Shown piece after piece: positions 1 to 10,408 of a stretch of 64,000 nt of DNA. Source of the DNA: Tritrichomonas musculus. Its lineage: Eukaryota; Parabasalia; Tritrichomonadida; Tritrichomonadidae. The position numbers and the translations under genes were made by a program. The DNA lies in NCBI GenBank assembly GCA_039105265.1, contig JAPFFF010000001.1, forward strand, positions 10,974,001 through 11,038,000. The letters run 5' to 3'. Under the pieces are notes generated by a model, which ran no database searches, was not told the origin of the DNA, and saw nothing but the letters and a program-made list of their open reading frames with translations. Every line of letters starts with the position of its first letter. Within the stretch, counting starts at the first letter, position 1.

Positions 1-502
1 CTTCATAGTCCAAAATAAGAAAAGTTGGGTTTAATTAGTTTGGTCGCAGGAATTGATTTATTCATATTAGAAAACTCTTCTTTATAATTGTACATTATGT
101 TTATTTATATTTAAATATGAAACTAAATTAACAATTAATACAGTAATTTTTTTATATGATAAGTATTCAAGATGGTGGTTTGAAAATTAAAAATTAATCC
201 ATACCATTTTATAATATAATTATTAAAGAAAAGTTTAATAAAGGAAAGACTATATATTACAGTTTTTTATTACCTATTTGAGAACAATAGCACTGGAAGA
301 TAATATGGGAATAAGCAAATCTCAAAATATTTCCAATAATTTAAAAATTGCATGAAAATGAATTGTAAAAATGATGAAATCAATATTAATAAACTAATAT
401 AGTATAAAAAATTGTAATAATTAGAAAAAATATGCTTATTATATTAAATACAAAATTTATATAATATTCAACATCAAAGATATTACAACACAAGAAAAAA
501 AA
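1..502. other. Intergenic AT-rich DNA
   Basis: No gene, RNA or clear repeat is visible. It is AT-rich and lies downstream of the 3' end of the minus-strand coiled-coil gene that follows. Confidence 0.6.
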
Positions 503-3500
503 TCAAGCTTTTGATGATAAAAGGTTTGGATCAAGCAAATTTTCTCTTTCTTTTTTCATTTTAATACGAAGTTCTTTAGCTTGTTTATCTTGTTGCATAA
601 CTTGTTGAATAAAAGTAAAGAACTTCATTTCTTTTGATGACAATTTTGATTTCAAATACTTTGTATCTGCTGAGAAACCATCGCCAATTTTACCCAGTTC
701 TTCTCTAACTCTTCTCTCCGTTGCCAATTCTTCTGATAATTCTTGAATCTTCTTTTCATAATTTTGAATTAAGTCACTCTGTTCATCATCTCTTTGATTT
801 CCTTGTGATTGCATTTGTGCAATTGATACTTGTAATGATTTGACTTTCTTTTTCAGTTTGGCAATCTGTGCGTTTAGTTCTTCTTCTTTCTTCTGAGAAC
901 TTTCACGAACTGCATCGAGTTCTTTTCCAACTGTTTCGAATGTCTTCTGCCTTTCGGTTTCTGCAAGCATTTTGGCAATAAATTCGCAAGCTTTAATACA
1001 ATCATCACCATCAAACCCAAGTGACTTCGCTTTTTGTAATATTGAATCAATTTGTTTGCGATCTGAATCAGCTTTACTTTTAATCTTTGAAACAAGGCTG
1101 ACAAGATCATCTCTGATGTTCTTTTTCAATGGGAAATTCAAAGGTGATTGTTGTGAATTTGTTATTGTTGCTAAAACTTGACTAATAAATTTGGCAGCAG
1201 AATCAATTTGATCTTCATATGATTTTTGTTTTTGAACAATATTTGAAATTAACGTAGCAATATCAATGTTATCATCATTTGGAAGTAATTGGATGATCTG
1301 TTGGCGTTCATTATTCAATTTTTCATTTTCATCTTTTAATTTTTGAATGGCTTTGGAAAGACTATTTGGATCACTTGTTCCCATTATTTTTGCAATTTTT
1401 TGAAGTGTTTTTGAACTGTCTTTTGCATTCTTAACAATTCCTAGTGCATCTGAAGGATTTGATACACCAAGTGCAGCACAAACTTGCTTTGTAAATTCTT
1501 TATTATCTGATAAATCACGAATTAAATCTGGCAAATCTTGAATTGAATGATTTGGAACGATATCGTTGATTTCATCCAAAATATTCTTAAAAGTTTGATT
1601 TTCTTTTTCGATTTTATCAAAATTGTCTTTTCTTTGTTTTTCTTTATCGTTATAACGAGAATTGTCTTGTTTTAATTGTGCAACTGCCTTTTCAAGTTCG
1701 TTTACTTTTGAATTTAAAGATTCGTTTTCTTCTTTTAATTCGTTGTTTTTCATTTCTTGCTCTTTGGCATTCGTTGTCAATTCCCTCATTTTTCTTTTCA
1801 TTTCATTTTTCTCTTCTCTGTTGGTACTGATTTGTTGCTCTTGTTGTTCTTTCATGTTATGAAATTCGTCTATTTCAGAATGAGCCGCTTCTAGGTCGGC
1901 CACAGCTCTTCTTAAGTCATTTTCAAGTTGAGAACTTTTTTTAGTAATTTTTCGAATTTCTTCGCGTAATCTCTCGTTTTCTGCATTGTTTTGATCGATC
2001 TGTGACTTTTGTTTTTCTAATAATTCTAAATTATCTTTAGATTGCTTTTCCATTTTAGAATTATCAAAAGTAAATTTCTTCAGCTTGCTCTTTAATTCAT
2101 TCAATTCATCTTGATATTTATCTCTTTCCATTTCCAAATGACTGATTTGTTCATTATTTCTTGAAATAATATCTCTTGATTCATTTTGGCTTTGTTCTAA
2201 TCTTGATATGGTTTGTCTTTGATTATCATTTTCTCGTTTCATAGAATCAATTTTATGTTGTTTCTCAATATTTTCGTCTGAGATTTGTTCATACTTAAGT
2301 TGTAAATCACTGAGTTCTCTTTGATTTGAATCGTATGCAGGTTCCATTTTATTTAATTTGCGTTGAAGTTCTGAAATTTGTTTAGCTCGCTCGTTTGAAA
2401 GTTTTGTTAACTTTTGATTATCTTGTTTTGTATATTCTAACTGTTTATTAACATCTTTAAGTTCTCTTTCAGTACGAGGCATTGTTGAATGTACTTGTTC
2501 AAGTTCATCTTCAAGCGACTCAATTTTGGTTAAAGCTTCTTCATAATTTTTTTGAAGGGATTGTGAATCAATATTTAGTTGATCATGTGAAAATTGTAAT
2601 TGAGTTGATCTATCTTGAAGTCGAAGAATAAGCGAATCCTTTTCCTGAATTGAATTCTTCTGAGCTTGAATAACCAATACACTCTTTTGTAATTCACCTC
2701 TGAGATTTTCTATTTGAGTATCACGATCAAGAACTTGTTTATGAAGTGCATCATTTTCAGAAACTAATTGTTTTTCATTCATTTTCATTGCTTTAAATTC
2801 CGTTTTGTATTCAGATAATGCTTGCTTTAATTTGTCATTTTCAAGTTGTTTTTCTTGATGAATCCGCTTGTGTTTAGCCATGCTTTCTTTATGACGAGCT
2901 AAAAGTTGAGGAATTACTTCTTCTTCATAATGATGCTGTATCTCATTTGCTTTAAAATTATCTGCGTTTTTTTGTGATTCATATTCTTCAGTCCTTCGTG
3001 CATAAGCGCGTGCACTTTGTTTAACTTTATTGTTCATAATAGATAAAATTTTTTTCATTTTATTTATAAGTATAATAACAAGCTGCCTTGATGTTGATGC
3101 ATCAGTATGAATCAATTTGAGTTTAACTTTAAAATCAGTTAAATCAATATGGCCAAATATATGCATGAAAGTGGGTGATGATGGATCATAATCTGGATCT
3201 AATGTCCTTACTCGAATATTTCTTGTAAAATCTGTAATGGATACTTCATTATCTGATTTCTGCGTTCTAAGAGTTACTATTTCATTTTGTAAGGCTTGAA
3301 CTTGCTCGTTTAACGATTGAATCTGACGAGCATAATGAACTTCGCTTGCATTTTGTGAATCGGAAATTGTAAGTATTTTATTCCCCAAACTTTTGATCAT
3401 CTCAGCTTGATCTCTGCTATAAAGCTTTTCATATGCATTTAATTTTTGAATTAATGTATCAATAAACGTTTCTCTATCATCAAAAATTACTTGTGCGACA

Positions 3501-3691
3501 ATTTCTTCGATTCTTTTTGTAATAAATTGTCCTGATGTGCGGCTTTGCAGCATTTGGCATACAATTTTATCTTGAGCAATTTTTTGAAGGACAGATTGTA
3601 GTGACTGAATAAAAACTTGCTTTCGGCGATTATATAAATTTATTACGAGTGATGATGATGTGGGAGTTTCTTCTTCAAGTTTAGATTTCAT
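503..3691 (-). CDS. Large coiled-coil protein, 1062 aa
   Basis: The uninterrupted 1062-codon frame starts at an ATG (3689-3691). The first 100 or so residues look globular and helical. From about residue 110 almost everything is charged heptad-type sequence rich in Glu, Lys, Gln, Asn and Ser, typical of long parallel coiled coils. A less regular stretch near residues 720-890 (short helical blocks with N-P-S and D-D-N motifs) breaks the rod, and the rod resumes to the basic C-terminus. There is no signal peptide, membrane segment or enzyme motif. Trichomonads carry very many such cytoskeletal or scaffolding proteins and I cannot place this one in a named family. A structural or centrosomal/flagellar-root role is a guess from architecture alone. 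The gene is real because the frame is long and has consistent codon use. Confidence 0.9.
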   Translation of the reverse strand: MKSKLEEETPTSSSLVINLYNRRKQVFIQSLQSVLQKIAQDKIVCQMLQSRTSGQFITKRIEEIVAQVIFDDRETFIDTLIQKLNAYEKLYSRDQAEMIKSLGNKILTISDSQNASEVHYARQIQSLNEQVQALQNEIVTLRTQKSDNEVSITDFTRNIRVRTLDPDYDPSSPTFMHIFGHIDLTDFKVKLKLIHTDASTSRQLVIILINKMKKILSIMNNKVKQSARAYARRTEEYESQKNADNFKANEIQHHYEEEVIPQLLARHKESMAKHKRIHQEKQLENDKLKQALSEYKTEFKAMKMNEKQLVSENDALHKQVLDRDTQIENLRGELQKSVLVIQAQKNSIQEKDSLILRLQDRSTQLQFSHDQLNIDSQSLQKNYEEALTKIESLEDELEQVHSTMPRTERELKDVNKQLEYTKQDNQKLTKLSNERAKQISELQRKLNKMEPAYDSNQRELSDLQLKYEQISDENIEKQHKIDSMKRENDNQRQTISRLEQSQNESRDIISRNNEQISHLEMERDKYQDELNELKSKLKKFTFDNSKMEKQSKDNLELLEKQKSQIDQNNAENERLREEIRKITKKSSQLENDLRRAVADLEAAHSEIDEFHNMKEQQEQQISTNREEKNEMKRKMRELTTNAKEQEMKNNELKEENESLNSKVNELEKAVAQLKQDNSRYNDKEKQRKDNFDKIEKENQTFKNILDEINDIVPNHSIQDLPDLIRDLSDNKEFTKQVCAALGVSNPSDALGIVKNAKDSSKTLQKIAKIMGTSDPNSLSKAIQKLKDENEKLNNERQQIIQLLPNDDNIDIATLISNIVQKQKSYEDQIDSAAKFISQVLATITNSQQSPLNFPLKKNIRDDLVSLVSKIKSKADSDRKQIDSILQKAKSLGFDGDDCIKACEFIAKMLAETERQKTFETVGKELDAVRESSQKKEEELNAQIAKLKKKVKSLQVSIAQMQSQGNQRDDEQSDLIQNYEKKIQELSEELATERRVREELGKIGDGFSADTKYLKSKLSSKEMKFFTFIQQVMQQDKQAKELRIKMKKERENLLDPNLLSSKA

Positions 3692-3822
3692 GAAAATTTA
3701 TTTCAATAAAATTTTAAACGCACATCAGAAAATTTTAAAATTGAATATATTTTATGAAAAAGTTAAATTACTCAAATGAGGAATTAATTATAATCATAAA
3801 GTTTAATAAAGATTAAATGAAT

Positions 3823-4299
3823 TTAGGAATTGAAGAATTGTTCAATAGAATCCTTTGTTAATTTTGTACCGTTTCCTTCCAATAAGCCATTCTTCTGGAA
3901 ACTTGTGATGATTTCGTCTATTGTTTGTCCCGGTTGAATAACATAAGGGAAAAATCGTCGCATTTCTTCTTGATTAAGATAACCTTTATCGCCTTTATCA
4001 AGAGCATCAAATAACATTCTGTAAAGAATAAAACTATCTTGAGGTACTTGCTTGAGAGCAGAATAAAACTCGCCAAATTCTTGGAATGAAATTTTACCAT
4101 CACCGTTTGTATCGAAAATTTGGATTGCTAAGCCTGGAAGTGAATCGTCTTGGACCATATCGCCCATGAATCTTGAAATTTCTTCTCTGTCGAGGTATCC
4201 ATTATGATCTTTGTCGTATTTCTCAAATTTCTTTTGTAATTTTGGTAGATCTTGTTCTTTAATGGAATGGATCCTCTTAACTTTGGGTTTTGAACTCAT
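3823..4299 (-). CDS. EF-hand calcium-binding protein, calcineurin-B/calmodulin-like, 158 aa
   Basis: The protein has two canonical EF-hand loops: residues 29-40 (D-K-D-H-N-G-Y-L-D-R-E-E) and 63-74 (D-T-N-G-D-G-K-I-S-F-Q-E), each with acidic or oxygen ligands at positions 1, 3, 5, 9 and 12. A third, degenerate loop at 101-112 (D-K-G-D-K-G...) lacks proper ligands at positions 3 and 5. The C-terminal quarter no longer shows a loop. It probably acts as a cytosolic Ca2+ sensor with one working pair of sites in the N-lobe. The length is close to calcineurin B, but no subfamily can be fixed by eye. The start is supported by a TCATTTCATT initiator-like motif 12-21 bases upstream. Confidence 0.88.
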   Translation of the reverse strand: MSSKPKVKRIHSIKEQDLPKLQKKFEKYDKDHNGYLDREEISRFMGDMVQDDSLPGLAIQIFDTNGDGKISFQEFGEFYSALKQVPQDSFILYRMLFDALDKGDKGYLNQEEMRRFFPYVIQPGQTIDEIITSFQKNGLLEGNGTKLTKDSIEQFFNS

Positions 4300-4311
4300 T
4301 TAAAAAAAATG

Positions 4312-4320
4312 AAATGATAC
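4312..4320 (-). promoter_or_regulatory. Initiator-like motif for the EF-hand gene
   Basis: On the minus strand the sequence reads gTATCATTTC about 12-21 bases before the ATG. It fits the TCA-Y-W initiator consensus established for Trichomonas vaginalis protein genes; function here is inferred. Confidence 0.4.
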
Positions 4321-4946
4321 GAAAAAACACATCACTACCAAATTTTGAAAAAATATTTATTTTAGATTGTTTTAAATAATGTAATGTAAATATGAGGAAA
4401 ATGCTTGATTTTCGTCATAAGTTTTATTTTGATAGTTACTATCGTTATCAAGTCTTTATCATCTGAATTTCATAAAAAGAATTGATAATTTTTGATCGTA
4501 TTTTTCAATTCTTGTCAAACAAAATACTGATTTTTTTGATTATTTTGTAGTATTGATTTAAGATAATGAAATTTTGATATAATAAATGTTAGATATAATT
4601 AAAAAATATTAAAATGAAGAATATAGTAATTAAGAAATATGAGTATATCCATTTTAAAAACTATTTTTAACGTCATTGAATTCAATAGATTGTTTGATAG
4701 TTGCTATCAAAAGTTCTAGAGTATTTTGATAATTATTCAGAAAATTGAAATTGATATCTGTGATTGTATTTTTTGATAACTTAACAAAAAAATTGTTATA
4801 ATGAAAGAAAATATATATTTCAATGAAAATATATACAGCATTTTCAAGATGAGTTTGCCGTATAGAAAATTGCCAGAGTTGTGTTAATTTTCATTCAAAA
4901 AATTGAATTATTTTATGAACTTTTTGTGCATTTTTTCTCAATTTTC

Positions 4947-4966
4947 TTCTAACGAGCTCGTTAGAA
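4947..4966. repeat. Perfect 20-bp palindrome
   Basis: TTCTAACGAGCTCGTTAGAA equals its own reverse complement and contains the only GC-rich hexamer (GAGCTC) of the surrounding AT-rich spacer. Confidence 0.75.
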
Positions 4967-6203
4967 TTATATTACTTAATTTTTAATATTTAATCATTTA
5001 TTCTTTTATTTTATTTTCCAATATATTTGATACATATAAATATCATTTATAATAAAATGTTAAAAAATGATATGAAAAGATATATTATTCATAATCTATT
5101 CAATAAATACTTGGATGTAAATTGAAAAATAAAAAATAGAGATATATAAATAAATGATAATATTACTACATATTTCAAATTTTATTAATTATTTGGCATT
5201 TATATATACTTAGATAAATATAAATATATATATATTATATCTATAATAATACAAATATTAAACTATTGGCCAGAATAAATAAATTTCAAATGTGTCAATT
5301 TTAACGTCCCTTGGATGTTTTTACTCAATTTAAAATTGTCACTTTTGAAATATTTCTCAATTAATAATTATTTATTATTATTTTAAAAATATGATATCAT
5401 CTATATAATGCATAATATATATATTAAGGGTAAATATATCTAATTTTATAATATATATAACAAAATAGGCCAAATCTATTCTTAGAAAATTTTGTTTGAT
5501 ATTAAAATCATATTTAAGAATAATATTATTTTACTATTTTTATCACGTAAATGTGCATTAATGAATGACCTATATTTAAAATATCTTAAAGTAATGATAT
5601 AATGAAATAATAAATACTATATCATTTAAATATTGTCATAAGTTATAATTATTTAAAAAATAAATTCTTTCAAAATTGTGGGGGATAACAAATTTTCTTA
5701 ATATTTTTAAAAATATATATCTTCTATTATTTAATTAAATATATAATAAAAAAAAAATTACAAATATATAAATATATAATAAATATAATAAAAGATATTA
5801 TAATGCACTATTATGTTAAAATAATTAATGAAAAACAAATATATGTTATTTTTCAAAATATATCGCTCTCAAAAAATGATTTATATTTTTCACATTAAAT
5901 TCTAAGATTATCAAATATATAAATATTATAAATGTCATATAACTCATATATAAATATATGATAAAATTAAAAATATATAAAATTTATTTTATTTTACAAG
6001 ATACATAACCGAAATTATTTCTAAAAAATATTTCAAAAAATAAGGTAAAAATTAAAAAACAGCTTATAAATAATATTTAAAAATTTAATATATAAAAGAA
6101 GAATGAATATTTTAACAATACATATACCAAACAAACAACTCTGCAAATACTAAAGGATAAGCAATTAAAAAAAGCTGAAATTGATTGAAGCTGTTAATGA
6201 TTA

Positions 6204-6839
6204 TCAAGGTTTCTTTTCGTATTTCCTCTTTTTCTTTTCATAATCAGTAATTTTTTGTACTAGTATCTTTTTTTCATTATAAGTAAGTGGAGTAGAAAGA
6301 GCAGCATCGGCTGTAAATTCTGTATAAAAAACAATGTTAGCAGAACCTGTAAAAATCTGATCATTGTCATCGTTTCGAGAATATTGAAGGAAAACACTTT
6401 CAGGTTCTGCTGTGTTTGCTAGTAAAAAGTCATATATTGAATCGACAGTTGAATCGATTGGAAATCCGGTCATTCTCACGGTTCTGAATTTGCGGCGAAT
6501 ATCACTTACAAAGGGGTTTTTAGCTCTGATCATTTGGCGTTTTGTATCGACATCGAGAAAATGAGATTTGGTGCATGCAAGAAGAAGATCATCTAAAGAA
6601 ATACCAGTTTGCTTCACGCGTTGGCATCCCATGAAAACTGAAGCATCTATCCATCGATCCTGGTTATTAACTGTTAAATTTTGAAAAAATTTATCTTTTT
6701 CCAGATTTGTACTACTCATATAATATTCAATCTGATCTTTAGCACGTTGCATTTGATTTGTCATCAAAAATTGTTCATTTGAATCAGAACCAGCCTGTGC
6801 ATCTAGCTGTAATAAAGAACCTAGCCTTTTGAATGCCAT
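6204..6839 (-). CDS. La-type RNA-binding protein (La motif + RRM), 211 aa
   Basis: Residues about 33-110 match the La motif: Q-I-E-Y-Y-M-S-S-T-N-L (canonical QIEYYFGDxNLxxDxFL), then K-D-K-F-F-Q-N-L, a V-F-M-G-C-Q-R core, a D-D-L-L-L-A segment and the closing I-R-A-K-N-P-F. Residues about 119-200 have RRM topology (R-T-V-R-M-T-G-F-P, then a helix, then A-N-I-V-F-Y-T-E-F). The protein ends in a short basic Lys/Arg tail. Genuine La binds the 3'-UUU end of Pol III transcripts and protects and chaperones tRNA precursors in the nucleus. At 211 aa it is much shorter than animal La (about 400) and lacks the second RRM, as yeast Lhp1 does. A La-related protein rather than La itself remains possible. 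Another gene in this window encodes the Pol III largest subunit, but they are not adjacent. Confidence 0.82.
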   Translation of the reverse strand: MAFKRLGSLLQLDAQAGSDSNEQFLMTNQMQRAKDQIEYYMSSTNLEKDKFFQNLTVNNQDRWIDASVFMGCQRVKQTGISLDDLLLACTKSHFLDVDTKRQMIRAKNPFVSDIRRKFRTVRMTGFPIDSTVDSIYDFLLANTAEPESVFLQYSRNDDNDQIFTGSANIVFYTEFTADAALSTPLTYNEKKILVQKITDYEKKKRKYEKKP

Positions 6840-7182
6840 TTCAAAGTAATTGTTATTTTTATGTTAAGATAAGCTAATATTTCTTGTTAACCAAAATTTC
6901 TGTAGATTAAAAAACCGAAATAATTGAGATGATTTTGCGAAATTTTTAATTAATTGATAAATTAAGTCAAAACGCATTTATAGTGGCAATCATTCATATT
7001 AGCTACAAGCATTTTTTCTTTATCGTCTTTATGAATCATTGAATTATTTCAATTTTTAACGATTAAAATTTAATATTGAAATATATGATAATAAATTGAA
7101 TAAATTCAATATGTTAAGAAAATAATTATTCAATTTTTCAATGATGATTTTATAAAAAGATTTTATATTTTATATCATTTTA
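6840..7182. other. Divergent intergenic promoter region
   Basis: This spacer separates the minus-strand La gene from the plus-strand 763-aa gene, so both promoters must lie here. The only recognisable element is the TCATTT motif next to the downstream ATG. Confidence 0.5.
7174..7181 (+). promoter_or_regulatory. Initiator-like motif
   Basis: TATCATTTTA immediately precedes the ATG at 7183 and fits the trichomonad Inr (TCA+1) pattern. The leader would be only a few bases long, as is usual in trichomonads. Confidence 0.45.
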
Positions 7183-9474
7183 ATGGAGTACGATATTTTT
7201 GAGAAAATACAAACAGGAGATTGGAACTTATGGAATCATCAACAACAATTTCGGTGTAGCTTCATTTTAGATAATCTTGAATTGCAATCGATTTCTCGAC
7301 AAACTTCAGTAATCAAATTTTTTTCTCGAAATATGAAATACCTTCCATCCAAATACTCGCCAACATCGTTTTCAAATGCAATGAAGCAGCCCCCTACCAA
7401 ATTTTTAAGCAGATTTTCAACCAATGTTCATATTTATTTACACGATTGGATTGTAAAAATGATATCATATCCACGCACAATGTCTTCGATTTTAGCCGAT
7501 TCTTTTCCTAGAGATGACATTCAATTAGCTTTTTTTGCAAACGTAACTTTTCCTTCTATGTATCATTACTTTGTTACAGACGAACTTCACAAAGCAGGGG
7601 CATCTCTTGTTAATTATATTATTTTAAATCAATCGCCTCATCTTATTAAAGCTTTTTTGCTCGCGTTTATAGGTGTTTCAACTGATTTTTTTTATTCGTT
7701 ATGGCAAAAATATGAAATTGAAGAAAAATTAATTGAAGAAAATGATATTGAATGTCAAACAGAAAATTCTAAATGCTTATTGACGATATTTATCAGATCC
7801 TTATCGAAATCTTTGGTTTATCTTTCAGAATCGCAAATAAATCTTCTCAAATCACTTTTAAATCGATCAAGAGAAGAATTTGGAAGAATAATCTTAAAAA
7901 CTCTTCTTCCACGTAGTTATATTGAATACTTTCAAGATAAAGTTAAAGATCCAAAACAATCCGGAATTTATCAAATGCTACAAGCTGCTGGATCCTATCC
8001 AGATTCTCCTTTTTTCAAAACAATTACTGAAACAATTACATCACCAAAATTTACCAAAACAATGCCAAGCCATAGAGAAAGTGGGCTCATTAATCAGACA
8101 CCAATTGTTTTATCGCTACATGAACTTTACGTCATTCAGCAGATTATTTTTAATGGTTCAAAATTGAAAAGATCTCAATCTGAAAACTTAGACCCCAACA
8201 CCATATCAAAATTGAATTTTGATGGTTTCAGCATTGATAATTCAATTCGCTCAAGAATTAAAAAAGGATTCTTTTTCTTTCCACCAGATGTTTGTAAAAA
8301 TAAGCTCGAACCTCTTTACATGGATTTGGATCTAACATCCTTCATAGGAAAAGCGGAAGAGCCAATTGAATATTTATTATTCTCTGGATCTTCACGAAGG
8401 CAGCAATCATCGATTTCTGAAGATAAATATCAAAATGAAAAAGAAATTGAAAGGAATGATAAGAATAATAAAATCACCAAATTTATGAAAGATTTCGATA
8501 TGTTAATTGCGCATAAATCAATTCAAAAATATTACAAATCTTTAATTAAAGAAAGGCAATTTTATCTATTCTTAATACTCGCATCATACTCAATTCAATG
8601 TATTGAAGTTCCAAAAAAAATTCCAAAGCCAGAAAAAAAGTCGGGCATCGAAAAATTAGATCCTTTACATGTATTTACATCTAGAAATCATCATGAATCA
8701 CTTAGCATTTTTAATCTAAAATTTCATACTAGTGTGAGTATTAATAATCTACCTAGTTATTATCCTGTAGGTGATACCGAGTCTTCAACAAAAAATTTAA
8801 ATAAAATAGAAACTCAATATGAAGAAAGTGATAATTGTGAAAAAAATCAAAGTGACTCGAAAGAACTTAAATTAGATGGGGAAATCAAAGAAAAATTGAG
8901 TAATATATTGAAAAATTTTTCAAGGCCAAATGATGAAGTAAGCATGTTTGTTCTAGCTAGAAAACTTGATTTTCTTGAGTCAAAAGATCGAGTAGACGGC
9001 ATAAATGATTCACAAGTAAATGAGTCAATTCAAAATTTTAAGAATTCAATTGAAAAATTGAAAGAAAATACTCAAAAAATTATAAATCAAATAGATCAAA
9101 ATGATTCTTATGGAAAGTACATCAAAATATGTGCAGTGAAAATAGATTCTCTCGGTAGCCAAAGTCACTTTGAAATGATTTTGGGGCTGATGGACATTGG
9201 TTTGGTATTGAATGAAATTTCAATTCAAATCTCAAAGAAAGTAGGAAACAATTCTGATCGATACTTGGAAACAATGAAATCTTTGCTCAATTGTCTTTTC
9301 ATGTATTCAAACAATAAAATGTTTGATGTATTTATATGGTATCATCATTTTACCAATACATTCCCTGAATTTAGAAAAGTTTTTCCAAAATGTTCTAGAA
9401 ATTGTATTGATTTTCTAATCAACTATTTTTATGAATTTTATAATTCAAATGATGAAATGAAAAAACAAATATAA
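7183..9474 (+). CDS. Unrecognised 763-aa protein, trichomonad-type
   Basis: The long frame begins at an ATG right behind a TCATTT motif. Residues 1-290 look like an all-helical globular domain with hydrophobic and aromatic segments (for example F-F-A-N-V-T-F-P-S-M-Y-H-Y-F near 119-132), broadly like the uncharacterised helical/GAP-like proteins common in trichomonads. A charged, low-complexity middle (about 400-660, rich in Ser, Asn, Lys, Glu) is followed by another helical block to the C-terminus. No catalytic motif, signal peptide or membrane span is evident. I do not recognise the family. A Ras-GAP-like fold is only a weak possibility. Confidence 0.85.
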   Translation: MEYDIFEKIQTGDWNLWNHQQQFRCSFILDNLELQSISRQTSVIKFFSRNMKYLPSKYSPTSFSNAMKQPPTKFLSRFSTNVHIYLHDWIVKMISYPRTMSSILADSFPRDDIQLAFFANVTFPSMYHYFVTDELHKAGASLVNYIILNQSPHLIKAFLLAFIGVSTDFFYSLWQKYEIEEKLIEENDIECQTENSKCLLTIFIRSLSKSLVYLSESQINLLKSLLNRSREEFGRIILKTLLPRSYIEYFQDKVKDPKQSGIYQMLQAAGSYPDSPFFKTITETITSPKFTKTMPSHRESGLINQTPIVLSLHELYVIQQIIFNGSKLKRSQSENLDPNTISKLNFDGFSIDNSIRSRIKKGFFFFPPDVCKNKLEPLYMDLDLTSFIGKAEEPIEYLLFSGSSRRQQSSISEDKYQNEKEIERNDKNNKITKFMKDFDMLIAHKSIQKYYKSLIKERQFYLFLILASYSIQCIEVPKKIPKPEKKSGIEKLDPLHVFTSRNHHESLSIFNLKFHTSVSINNLPSYYPVGDTESSTKNLNKIETQYEESDNCEKNQSDSKELKLDGEIKEKLSNILKNFSRPNDEVSMFVLARKLDFLESKDRVDGINDSQVNESIQNFKNSIEKLKENTQKIINQIDQNDSYGKYIKICAVKIDSLGSQSHFEMILGLMDIGLVLNEISIQISKKVGNNSDRYLETMKSLLNCLFMYSNNKMFDVFIWYHHFTNTFPEFRKVFPKCSRNCIDFLINYFYEFYNSNDEMKKQI

Positions 9475-10408
9475 AATTAGTTTAATTTTGGAAAATTTGC
9501 TTGTATATTGAAGAATATTATTGTAAATCAAGATATAAAGCTATTTGTTATACTTTTTATATTTTTTTCATTTTTATTATTAAAATTATGCTAAAAAATG
9601 GAAAAAAGTTGCAAAGTTAAATAAGTAAACATTTTTTGCAAAGAGTTTTTGGATGGCTTTCATATAAATGATAGTTTTTATAGCTATCTTATATACATAT
9701 CTAAAATCATCAAACGATTTAACCATTTAGTATATATGTTTTTAAAAGATTAAAAGCGTAAAAATCAACATAATTTGGTAAAAAATAAAGAAAATTTTTA
9801 TATATCATTGAAAAATTACTATTTTTATAAATTGAATTACGATGTAAATTTTCAGAGTAAATTGAATATTCGCGCAGTAAATGTGATAATATGTAAACTA
9901 AATAATTTTTAATTAAAAAAAAAAAAAAAAAAGCAGATTGTATCAAACCATTTGATGTTAAAAATTCAAATTTTTGAATACTTTATTTGCCCAAATTCAG
10001 CTAATAGGAAAATCATTTTTTGGCCAATTTTATAGTGCTTGCATTATCTATATTTATTTATTCCGAAAAAATTATTTTATTTTATGATTTTTGAATTCAA
10101 TGAAATTAAATTGGTTTTTCAATATTTCAACCAATTTTTTAAAATATTTGATGATTGTTTGAATTAAAAAAAAATAATAATATGGCACATTTCAGCTTGG
10201 AAATCAATGTTTCGATGAAATCCTGCTAATAAATCTTGTAAGAAAAATTGAAAATAATTGAAAATATTGAAAATTCGTTTTATATTTTCAATGAAAACTT
10301 AAATAAATTCAAAAGATTCTTTTCTGGATCACCTCATTTAAATATGATTTTTTTTGGAAACATTCATATTGTTTGTGATGTCATTTTAAAATTTTCAAAA
10401 TCACAAAA
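9475..10408. other. AT-rich intergenic region
   Basis: It holds an A-run at about 9917-9932 and scattered A/T tracts. The small minus-strand frame at 9719-9946 is Phe/Tyr/Asn-rich translation of AT DNA and is not accepted as a gene. An initiator-like TGTCATTTTA occurs at 10379-10388. Confidence 0.55.
10379..10388 (+). promoter_or_regulatory. Initiator-like motif for the TLC gene
   Basis: TGTCATTTTA lies about 20 bases before the ATG at 10409 and fits the TCA-based trichomonad initiator. Confidence 0.4.

Larger units (their letters stand above)
4300..6203. other. 1.9-kb AT-rich intergenic region
   Basis: No open frame with coding character on either strand. It contains a perfect 20-bp palindrome (4947-4966), small hairpins such as TTTGATAG-TTG-CTATCAAA near 4694-4712, and long runs of AT dinucleotide-like sequence between 5180 and 6100. 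No RNA gene was recognised. Confidence 0.6.

Noticed and set aside
9719-9946. 75-codon minus-strand frame
   Set aside because: Phe/Tyr/Leu/Asn-rich translation of AT-rich DNA including an A-run; no start context or domain.
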